Source: Bacillota bacterium
GTDB taxonomy: Bacteria > Bacillota_A > Clostridia > Lachnospirales > Bianqueaceae
Assembly (NCBI GenBank): GCA_017420625.1
Contig: JAFOIR010000071.1
Span: 1-6,363 of the forward strand
Reading direction: 5' to 3'
Length of the DNA: 6,363 nucleotides
The notes under the pieces were generated by a model. It had not been told where the DNA came from, made no database searches, and was given only the letters and a program-made list of their open reading frames with translations. A program made the translations under genes and the position numbers. This document shows, piece after piece, positions 1-4,760 of the stretch; within the stretch, counting starts at the first letter, position 1, and every line of letters starts with the position of its first letter.

Positions 1-609
1 GGAGTTGGTGTTGTCACCGGCAGTTGTGATCAAAAAGAAAAGCGGCTGCTTTCTCGCATCGCCGCTGCCTTTGGTCATGACATCATATAGCTTCCTGTTC
101 GGTTGTGTATGGAGCTCATCGAAGATCACTCCGTGGGTATTAAACCCGTGCTTGTTCGCTACATCCGCCGACAGGACTTTATATTTGCTGTTGGTCGGAT
201 TATATACGATGGTGCGTGTGGACTTGTTGATGGTAACGTGCCGTTCGAGAGCCGGGCAGAGCATAACCATATCTACAGCCACATCAAAAACGATCTTGGC
301 CTGATTGACATCAGCGGCACAGCCATAGACCTCGGCTCGCTGTTCGCCGTCCGCGCAGGTAAGGTACAGCGCGATGGCGGCAGCAAGCTCGGACTTGCCC
401 ATCTTCTTCGGGATCTCCACATAGGCCGTCGTAAACTGCCGGTAGCCGTTTGGCTTCAGTGTCCCGAATACGTCTCGCACGATCTGCTCCTGCCAGTCGA
501 TTAGTTCAAAGGGCTTTTTATACCATTCACCCTTGGTGTGCTGAAGGCTCTCGATAAAGGCAACAGCAAAGTCGGCGGCGTACTCGTCATAGTAGGAATC
601 CTCAGCCAT
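1..609 (-). CDS. terL: Phage terminase large subunit, N-terminal part (3' end outside window)
   Basis: 203 codons running off the left edge; the full protein is usually about 550-600 residues, so roughly the ATPase domain is seen. It powers DNA translocation into the capsid and, through a C-terminal nuclease not visible here, cuts the genome. Numbering from ATG 609: WQEQI (39-43, adenine-contact region), a Walker A of the deviant form IPKKMGKS (66-73), Walker B VIFDELH (161-167, with Asp164 and Glu165), and ITTAG (194-198, coupling motif). This is the HK97/P27-associated terminase type, matching the P27 small subunit. The frame is open upstream to 648. From memory, homologues start with a short stretch ending YTPTxFM, so the true start is probably ATC at 645. 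There is no frameshift or stop within the visible part. Confidence 0.95.
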   Translation of the reverse strand, partial: MAEDSYYDEYAADFAVAFIESLQHTKGEWYKKPFELIDWQEQIVRDVFGTLKPNGYRQFTTAYVEIPKKMGKSELAAAIALYLTCADGEQRAEVYGCAADVNQAKIVFDVAVDMVMLCPALERHVTINKSTRTIVYNPTNSKYKVLSADVANKHGFNTHGVIFDELHTQPNRKLYDVMTKGSGDARKQPLFFLITTAGDNTNS

Positions 610-650
610 GAAGTGAGTCGGTGTATAATTTTCAAGTTTTCTGATAGGTC

Positions 651-659
651 ATCACCTCC
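651..659 (-). promoter_or_regulatory. Strong ribosome binding site pointing to an upstream, non-AUG start of terL
   Basis: GGAGGTGAT on the minus strand is an almost perfect anti-16S match. The first terL-frame codon at the right distance is ATC at 645-643, 9 bases after GGAGG, giving IRKLENYTPTHF ahead of MAEDSYYDEY. The usual-looking ATG at 609 has no such site and lies 45 bases away. The ATG inside the site (652-650) is in another frame and stops after six codons. Confidence 0.6.
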
Positions 660-669
660 AAAAGGGCAT

Positions 670-693
670 AAAAAATAGCCGCCATGTGCGACT
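670..693 (-). terminator. Terminator-like stem-loop before terL
   Basis: On the minus strand AGTCGC and GCGGCT pair (six pairs, one of them G-T) around the loop ACATG at 693-677. One A and then six T residues (675-670) follow, the layout of an intrinsic terminator. The stem is short, so termination may be partial. It sits between the 133-residue gene and the terL ribosome binding site, with no obvious promoter in between, so it could reduce read-through into terL. Confidence 0.45.
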
Positions 694-708
694 TCCCTGT
701 ACGAGATA

Positions 709-725
709 CAGCCCCAGCCGGGCTG
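709..725 (-). other. GC-rich hairpin in the terL leader
   Basis: On the minus strand CAGCCC and GGGCTG form a perfect 6-base stem around the 5-base loop GGCTG, with flanking GAGA and TCTC able to extend it after an internal loop. No T-run follows. It lies 15 bases upstream of the terminator-like stem-loop at 693-677, in the untranslated gap before terL. It could slow the polymerase or shape the terL leader, but no known RNA family is recognised. Confidence 0.4.
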
Positions 726-763
726 CTCTCTCACTTTTGTAGTTTTGTTATGTAGTTGGTAGC

Positions 764-1165
764 CTAATAGTCTTCAGGTTCGGTGTCGACTTCTTCGTCG
801 TAATAGTCAAACATATCTTCGGTTGGAAGTTCTCGTAGATGCGGATTGGATTCGACATAGTTGACGGTTTCTCCGATTAACAAATCAAGAACATATGCAT
901 ATGCCGAATAGCTGGTTAAACCCCAAAGATCTGATATTAGCTGATCCATCGGTTGGTTTCCGTGGTAGAGCAAAAATCTTGCGGCTGCGTTACAAGTTTC
1001 ATTCCCATATCCAACGCCAATCTGATCTCCGTCGTTAAACCATCGATAGTCTAATCTGTTAATGGCGCGTATCATTTCGCCTGCCAGACTGTCAGCTTTT
1101 CCACTTCTCGGAACAAGCTCATCGAACAAAACTTCCATTCTCTTCTCGTTTTCTGTCATTTTCAT
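764..1165 (-). CDS. Conserved hypothetical phage/mobile-element protein, 133 residues
   Basis: The protein begins MKMTENEKRMEVLFDELVP and contains SGKADSLAGEMIRAINRL, DGDQIGVGYGNETCNAAARFL and an acidic tail (YYDEEVDTEPEDY). I remember this pattern (a FDELVPxSGKADSLAGE opening, then a DGDxIGVGYGxETCNxAARFL core) from clostridial phage and conjugative-element proteins of unknown function. It looks helical and soluble, with no catalytic motif. The frame is open to 1195, but ATG at 1165 has GGAGG 6 bases upstream. A second ATG six bases further in is possible. It is the second gene behind leader copy 2 and the last before the terL gap. The acidic C-terminus might allow mimicry of DNA or contact with a basic partner, which is speculation. 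Confidence 0.8.
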   Translation of the reverse strand: MKMTENEKRMEVLFDELVPRSGKADSLAGEMIRAINRLDYRWFNDGDQIGVGYGNETCNAAARFLLYHGNQPMDQLISDLWGLTSYSAYAYVLDLLIGETVNYVESNPHLRELPTEDMFDYYDEEVDTEPEDY

Positions 1166-1176
1166 GTTTTTCCTCC

Positions 1177-1452
1177 TTACTGCTGCATCGCCCATGCGAT
1201 TGCGTGTCCGTCGTCTTCAAACTCAACCTCGCTGACTGCTCTCAAGCCAATGGTTCCTTCGCAGGTGGTATCATCTGTTAGAAATTCGTAAGTTGCTCCG
1301 AAGTAGGAAGGCTGGCCTTTGCCGTTGTAGTAGTACCCGGCCATGATCACCTTGTCTCCGAAGTTCAGGAGCTTGCTCCAGCGGCATTCGAGGTCTTCCG
1401 GGGTAGTTGGGTTTGGCAGTCTGAATTTTCTGGTTCCTTCGTTGATTGTCAT
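1177..1452 (-). CDS. Hypothetical phage protein, 91 residues
   Basis: No family recognised. The protein is soluble and mixed alpha/beta in appearance: LECRWSKLLNFGDKVIMAGYYY, then YFGATYEFLTDDTT and AVSEVEFEDDGHAIAWAMQQ at the end. No Cys cluster, membrane helix or catalytic motif is apparent. The frame is open upstream to 1569, but ATG at 1452 has AGGAGG 8 bases before it and lies just below a promoter-like leader, so the upstream 39 codons are taken as untranslated. The TAA stop at 1179-1177 lies within the ribosome binding site of the next gene, indicating that the two are cotranscribed and probably coupled. Confidence 0.75.
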   Translation of the reverse strand: MTINEGTRKFRLPNPTTPEDLECRWSKLLNFGDKVIMAGYYYNGKGQPSYFGATYEFLTDDTTCEGTIGLRAVSEVEFEDDGHAIAWAMQQ

Positions 1453-1470
1453 TTTGTTTTCCTCCTTGTC

Positions 1471-1514
1471 TTTTGGTATGTGTATATTCGCTCTACTCGG
1501 AGGATATAGCAAGT
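1471..1514 (-). promoter_or_regulatory. Promoter-like leader, copy 2 (upstream of the 91-residue gene)
   Basis: On the minus strand ACTTGCTAT (1514-1506) gives a -35-like TTGCTA (1512-1507). A 17-base spacer is followed by a -10-like GAATAT (1489-1484), then TACCAAAA (1478-1471). Between the boxes is TAGAGCGA. All these blocks occur in the leader at 3492-3449 in the same order and at identical distances (29 bases between the ACTTGCT and TACCAAAA blocks), although the bases in between differ. The element fills the only sizeable gap between the DUF5049 gene and the 91-residue gene. An AT-only inverted stretch, CTTTTT/AAAAAG (about 1538-1556), lies upstream and is too weak to call a terminator. 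Confidence 0.6.
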
Positions 1515-1558
1515 TATTTCTGCTGTAATTATGCATCTTTTTTTGATCTAAAAAGGGA

Positions 1559-1735
1559 TTATTCCTCACCCGTCATGATGAATTTTGCATACTCTTTTCG
1601 GTGATCTATGAGCCAATCTACCAGCTCGTAATAACCAAGGTCAAAGGCGATTCTCTGAACAGCAGGAATATCAAACATATTTGTGAGTCCGGTTTCCCGA
1701 ATGGCGAGGATCTGTTCGCGGATCAAATTAGTCAT
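1559..1735 (-). CDS. DUF5049 family small protein
   Basis: 58 residues. MTNLIREQILAIRETGLTN, followed by MFDIPAVQRIAFDLGYYELV and an HRKEYAKFIMTG ending, is the compact pattern I know as DUF5049: a short helical protein found in clostridial phages and mobile elements, of unknown function. The frame is open to 1912, but the real start is taken as ATG at 1735. That gives the family-length protein, has GGCGG upstream, and overlaps the previous stop by only 8 bases rather than 185. It is the last gene of the unit that begins at 3418. A 106-base gap with a second promoter-like leader follows. Confidence 0.85.
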   Translation of the reverse strand: MTNLIREQILAIRETGLTNMFDIPAVQRIAFDLGYYELVDWLIDHRKEYAKFIMTGEE

Positions 1736-2063
1736 TCCGATCACCGCCTTCAAAAGAGCGAATGCACCGTGAGCATTTTCGATGTTCGGAATCGATAGTT
1801 GCTTCACGAAGTCTTTGCATTGCTTCTTCTTCGTTCCTTGCAGGACATTGAAAGATTTCATAATGACCACAAGATCTTCGCATGATATAAACCAGTCGAT
1901 AACTATATCCAAAATCTGAAAACGTGCTGTGTATTAGACCTTTTATGTATTTTGTTTCTTCTTCGCTTGATGCTTGTGACAACAGTTGTTTGAAGCCTTT
2001 ATCTCCAATGTAGTATTTTCCATCTTTTTTGTATGAGTCATCCATTAATAAATAGTTGTACAT
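1728..2063 (-). CDS. Small protein with Cys/His zinc-ribbon-like C-terminus
   Basis: 111 residues, started by ATG at 2063 with AAGGAGG shortly upstream and a TAATG overlap with the previous gene. The first 50 residues are Tyr/Lys-rich with no known domain. The second half has MRRSCGHYEIFQCP (residues 61-74) and HRKCSRC (94-100), so Cys65, His67, Cys73, Cys97 and Cys100 could bind zinc. Small phage proteins with CGH followed by CxxC are common in clostridial phages and are thought to bind metal. No enzymatic motif is seen. Its end overlaps the DUF5049 gene by 8 bases. It lies in the AT-rich block (about 32-35% GC around 1921-2040). Zinc binding is an inference from residue spacing. Confidence 0.75.
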   Translation of the reverse strand: MYNYLLMDDSYKKDGKYYIGDKGFKQLLSQASSEEETKYIKGLIHSTFSDFGYSYRLVYIMRRSCGHYEIFQCPARNEEEAMQRLREATIDSEHRKCSRCIRSFEGGDRND

Positions 2064-2536
2064 TATTCTTTGCCTCCTTGAGGAAGAATTACAAGAATTC
2101 CATTTTTGATATTATTTTTTCTGCACTTTTCCTCTACTTTGCATAATCCAGAAACACTGCATCCGTTTGCTTCAAGAGCATGTAAGCCAGACATTAGTGC
2201 TGTGCTGTGGTCAGTCACAGCAAATTTAAGTAGACCTGATGCAACAAGTGTCTCCACAAAATCTTTCATGTCAGATTCCCAAGGTAAGTCACTGCATTCA
2301 AAGATTGATGCTTCATTTTCTACAGTTTCCTTGTAAGCTCTATAAGCAGTTGTTTGTCCACGAGAGTAGGGGAACGGATCACTCTCTTTTTTCTCGCTGA
2401 TTAATATGAGAAGATCATCACTGTCATCAATTGATTGGAGAGCGCTGGTCATTTTAGCGAGTCGGGATTGTCGAATTTCATGGGAAAGACTAACTGAAAA
2501 CATTTCCTCAAAATAAGCTCTTGTTTTATCTGTCAT
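2063..2536 (-). CDS. Hypothetical phage accessory protein, 157 residues
   Basis: A cytoplasmic-looking protein with no signal peptide or membrane helix. I do not recognise a named function; it resembles clostridial phage/plasmid proteins of an uncharacterised DUF type. Notable parts are an early helical region (MTDKTRAYFEEMFSVSLSHE), SDDLLILISEKKESDPFPYSRG (about 39-60), and FAVTDHSTALMSGLHALEANG (about 104-124), where a beta-strand followed by TDHSTALM and a helix looks like an alpha/beta fold. The start has AGGCGG upstream and overlaps the DUF4314 stop by 11 bases. The stop overlaps the next ATG as TAATG. The gene is clearly more AT-rich than metK or the methyltransferase, suggesting a separate origin for this block. 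Confidence 0.78.
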   Translation of the reverse strand: MTDKTRAYFEEMFSVSLSHEIRQSRLAKMTSALQSIDDSDDLLILISEKKESDPFPYSRGQTTAYRAYKETVENEASIFECSDLPWESDMKDFVETLVASGLLKFAVTDHSTALMSGLHALEANGCSVSGLCKVEEKCRKNNIKNGILVILPQGGKE

Positions 2537-2759
2537 TTATATCCGCCTTTCTAACAACATCGACTCCATAGATCACGTTCAGGCCGGAGCCGTTATCCCA
2601 GCGTACCATCAGGCTGCCGGTGTCATCGATTCCAGTTACCGTACCGCAGGTTCCGGCAGGCGGAGCCTGAACGTCATCCATCTGGATGAGTTCGACGCGT
2701 GTTCCGGCAGGGTAGGTCTCGCGCAGGTGCTTTAGCTGTTCTGGTCTGATCATCCTCAT
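2526..2759 (-). CDS. DUF4314 family small protein
   Basis: 77 residues. The sequence VELIQMDDVQAPPAGTCGTV followed by DDTGSLMVRWDNGSGLNVIYGVD matches the DUF4314 pattern as I remember it: a small beta-rich fold seen in phages, plasmids and integrative elements of Firmicutes, with no established biochemical role. The turn pattern (P-x-G-T-x-G-T-V, then S-L-x-V-x-W-D-x-G) resembles SH3-like barrels, which is only a structural guess. ATG at 2759 is chosen over the upstream ATG at 2795: GGAGG lies 7 bases before it and it overlaps the previous stop as ATGA. Its own end overlaps the next gene by 11 bases, so it sits in the middle of a translationally coupled string. Confidence 0.85.
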   Translation of the reverse strand: MRMIRPEQLKHLRETYPAGTRVELIQMDDVQAPPAGTCGTVTGIDDTGSLMVRWDNGSGLNVIYGVDVVRKADINDR

Positions 2760-3418
2760 GCCTTCACCTCCTTGTCTGGTGCGCCGCTTTTCCATGCAGA
2801 GCTTCCGGAGAAGTTCTGCAGCAGGATCTTGCGGCTTACCTTGAAATCATCGCCGATGAAGCCGAGTCGGAGAAGGAAACAGCGGAATGCGTACTTCTCA
2901 TTTTCAACTGGTTTATCTTTACCAGTAACGCGCTTGGCTTCCTTAGCCATCCGGCAGAGGGCTGTAACGAAGTCCATGTAGGCTTTGACCTCGTCCGGGG
3001 CTGCGTCTGCCTTGAACCAAGGAAAGTCCAGCTTGCCGTCCTTCTCGCCAACTGCGAGGCTGTCCGTGCCGATGGCCTTCTTGATCAGGCTTTCCTTGGA
3101 TTCGATCAGGGATTCCAGTCGGGAAATCTCATCGCCGGTCATCATTGGCATCTGGATCGCAATTCCGGTGCCTTCATCTTCTTCGTCCTCATCCGGGGTG
3201 AAGCCAGCTACGGCGATGGCGTCAAAAACTCTCTCGACCTCGTCACTGTAGTTCTCATCGTCGAAGACCAAAGCCCCTTCCCGGTCGACTGTGAAATAGT
3301 CCATCTGGTAAGAAAAGGTCGGTGCGCCTTGATAAATGGCATCGACTCCGATTTCCTTGGCGATGATCTCGGCCAGTCTTTTTCTTTCTTTTCCGTTTGC
3401 TCTGTAATGTACGATCAT
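2756..3418 (-). CDS. Conserved clostridial phage protein ('virulence-related' annotation family), function unknown
   Basis: 220 residues. I recognise the layout from Firmicutes phage and mobile-element proteins that databases have labelled virulence-related, a label not backed by known function. The N-terminal part (1-75) has MIVHYRANGKERKRLAEIIA and GAPTFSYQMDYFTVDREG. An acidic linker follows (DEDEEDE, 76-82). The C-terminal part (about 88-215) is helical, with FPWF (132-135), YAFRCFLLRLGFIG (176-189) and LQNFSGSSAWKSG near the end. No catalytic motif, membrane segment or signal peptide is seen. The frame is open upstream to 3553, but I chose ATG at 3418 because GGAGG is 8 bases before it and a promoter-like leader fills the preceding stretch. 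It is the first gene of a five-gene packed unit; its TGA overlaps the ATG of the DUF4314 gene. Confidence 0.82.
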   Translation of the reverse strand: MIVHYRANGKERKRLAEIIAKEIGVDAIYQGAPTFSYQMDYFTVDREGALVFDDENYSDEVERVFDAIAVAGFTPDEDEEDEGTGIAIQMPMMTGDEISRLESLIESKESLIKKAIGTDSLAVGEKDGKLDFPWFKADAAPDEVKAYMDFVTALCRMAKEAKRVTGKDKPVENEKYAFRCFLLRLGFIGDDFKVSRKILLQNFSGSSAWKSGAPDKEVKA

Positions 3419-3448
3419 TTTTGAATCCTCCTTTGCTTTTGCTGTGCT

Positions 3449-3492
3449 TTTTGGTAGTACATATATCACTCTAAAAGCCAGTAATAGCAAGT
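3449..3492 (-). promoter_or_regulatory. Promoter-like leader, copy 1 (upstream of the 220-residue gene)
   Basis: On the minus strand ACTTGCTAT (3492-3484) supplies a -35-like TTGCTA (3490-3485). After a 17-base spacer comes a -10-like GATATA (3467-3462), then TACCAAAA (3456-3449) near the expected transcription start. Between the boxes is TAGAGTGA. A second leader at 1514-1471 keeps ACTTGCTAT, TAGAGNGA and TACCAAAA at the same distances, which is the main reason to take this as a real regulatory element. The -35 box lies in one arm of a 7-base inverted repeat, AATAGCA/TGCTATT (3517-3511 with 3489-3483), that covers the methyltransferase stop codon. The repeat has no T-run after it, so it is not a standard terminator. 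Confidence 0.6.
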
Positions 3493-3512
3493 CTTTTATC
3501 GATATATCTGTG

Positions 3513-4760
3513 CTATTTTTCAGGAGAATTTTCACCCGTATCGATCTCATCAAAACGGTAGGTGAGACCGTCCCTTAAGACAGTGACACCCTCGGCTGAA
3601 CCGACCTGATCGATAAAGCGTTTTACGATCACATCACAGAACTTTTCGTCCAGCTCAACCGTGTAACAGATGCGCCCGGTCTGCTCGCAGGCAATGAGTG
3701 TGCTGCCAGAGCCGCCGAATGGATCAAGCACAAGGCAGCCGGTCATGGATGAGTTCATGATCGGATAGGCCACAAGAGCTACAGGCTTCATGGTCGGGTG
3801 ATCCGCGTTCTTTTTTGGTTTGTCAAACTCCCAGATCGTGGATTCCTTTCTGCCGGTGTACCACTGATGCTTGCCTTTCTTCTTCCAGCCAAAGAGCACT
3901 GGCTCATGCTGCCACTGGTACGGGCTTCTTCCGAGCACCAGCGACTGCTTCTTCCAGATGCAGCAGCCGGAAAGATAGAAGCCTGCCTCCTCGAAGGCCT
4001 TACGGAAGGCAAGGCCGTGGGAATCGGAGTGGAAGACGTAGATGCTGGCATCGTCCGTCATGTTCTCATACATCTGGCTGTAAGCCGCGAGCAGGAACTG
4101 CTCAAACTGATCCTCGGCCATCTTGTCATTTTTGATCTTCCCGGCAGTGCCTTTGTAGTCCACATTGTACGGAGGGTCTGTTACGACAAGCTGTGCATGC
4201 TTTCCGTTCATCAGAAGCTCATAGGTTTCCGGCTTGGTGGAGTCACCGCAAAACAGCCGGTGTTCGCCGAGCATCCACAGGTCTCCGGCTTTGGAGAAGA
4301 CTGGCTTGTTAAGCTCAGCCTCGACATCAAAGTCGTCCTCCTTGACTCCACCTTTTACATCATCGCGGAACAGGTCATCCAGTTCCTCCGGATCAAAGCC
4401 GGTGAGAGAGACGTCGAAGTCGGCACCCTGCAGGTCTGCGATCACAAGAGCCAGCTTGTCGGTATCCCATTCACCGCTGATTTTGTTCAGAGCGATGTTG
4501 AGCGCTTTTTCTTTTTCCGTATTCATATCGACGACAACAACATCGACCTCGGTAATGCCGGAATCGATGAGCACCTTTAGTCGCTGGTGGCCGCCGACCA
4601 CGCGACCGGTCTGTTTATTCCAGATGACCGGTTCCACATAGCCAAACTGCTCGATGGAGCGTTTCAGCTTTTCATATTCTGGATCTCCGGGCTGCAGATC
4701 CTTACGGGGATTGTAGTCAGCCGGGAGTAAGTCTTTCACATTCTTCTTTTCTATATTCAT
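3513..4760 (-). CDS. ParB-domain / DNA N6-adenine-type methyltransferase fusion
   Basis: 415 residues in two parts. Residues about 8-90 are a ParB/Srx-like domain (LLPADYNPRK; the signature GGHQR at 56-60). Residues about 155-385 are an N6/N4 DNA methyltransferase: DPPY at 195-198 (catalytic motif IV, of the adenine-modifying form), HPTMKPVAL at 321-329, and DPFGGSGST at 346-354 (SAM-binding motif I). Motif IV before motif I is the beta-class order. It should methylate DNA at a specific sequence using SAM; the target is unknown. The role of the ParB domain in such fusions is not settled; it may add DNA or nucleotide binding. No restriction endonuclease is encoded beside it, so it appears to be an orphan protecting phage DNA. 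Start 4760 was preferred over a GTG at 4772 because it forms an ATGA overlap with the metK stop. Confidence 0.94.
   Translation of the reverse strand: MNIEKKNVKDLLPADYNPRKDLQPGDPEYEKLKRSIEQFGYVEPVIWNKQTGRVVGGHQRLKVLIDSGITEVDVVVVDMNTEKEKALNIALNKISGEWDTDKLALVIADLQGADFDVSLTGFDPEELDDLFRDDVKGGVKEDDFDVEAELNKPVFSKAGDLWMLGEHRLFCGDSTKPETYELLMNGKHAQLVVTDPPYNVDYKGTAGKIKNDKMAEDQFEQFLLAAYSQMYENMTDDASIYVFHSDSHGLAFRKAFEEAGFYLSGCCIWKKQSLVLGRSPYQWQHEPVLFGWKKKGKHQWYTGRKESTIWEFDKPKKNADHPTMKPVALVAYPIMNSSMTGCLVLDPFGGSGSTLIACEQTGRICYTVELDEKFCDVIVKRFIDQVGSAEGVTVLRDGLTYRFDEIDTGENSPEK

Noticed and set aside
103..504. 133-codon open frame on the plus strand
   Set aside because: Antisense to the large terminase, whose Walker A and B motifs fix the real frame.
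501..734. 77-codon minus-strand frame beginning with GTG before terL
   Set aside because: It overlaps terL in another frame, has no ribosome binding site before the GTG, and its downstream part is an out-of-frame reading of terL codons. I considered a frameshifted terL extension, but the terL frame itself carries the family-like IRKLENYTPTHF.
1538..1556. CTTTTT/AAAAAG inverted stretch after the DUF5049 gene as a terminator
   Set aside because: The stem is almost all A-T pairs with no GC-rich portion, so it is unlikely to terminate transcription by itself.
1453..1569. 39-codon N-terminal extension of the 91-residue gene
   Set aside because: As with the other leader, the extension covers the shared promoter-like blocks, and AGGAGG sits 8 bases before the inner ATG.
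1736..1912. N-terminal extension of the DUF5049 gene to an ATG at 1912
   Set aside because: It would overlap the preceding zinc-ribbon-like gene by 185 bases; the 58-residue form matches the family length and has its own ribosome binding site.
2836..3051. 71-codon minus-strand frame inside the 220-residue gene
   Set aside because: Out-of-frame shadow with a Ser/Arg/Thr-rich, low-information composition and no ribosome binding site.
3419..3553. 45-codon N-terminal extension of the 220-residue gene
   Set aside because: The stretch carries the promoter-like leader and a strong ribosome binding site immediately before the inner ATG; the upstream ATG would lie within the methyltransferase gene.
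3798..4580. 260-codon open frame on the plus strand
   Set aside because: It lies wholly opposite the methyltransferase, whose motifs are unmistakable. The plus-strand protein shows no recognisable domain and breaks the all-minus gene order.
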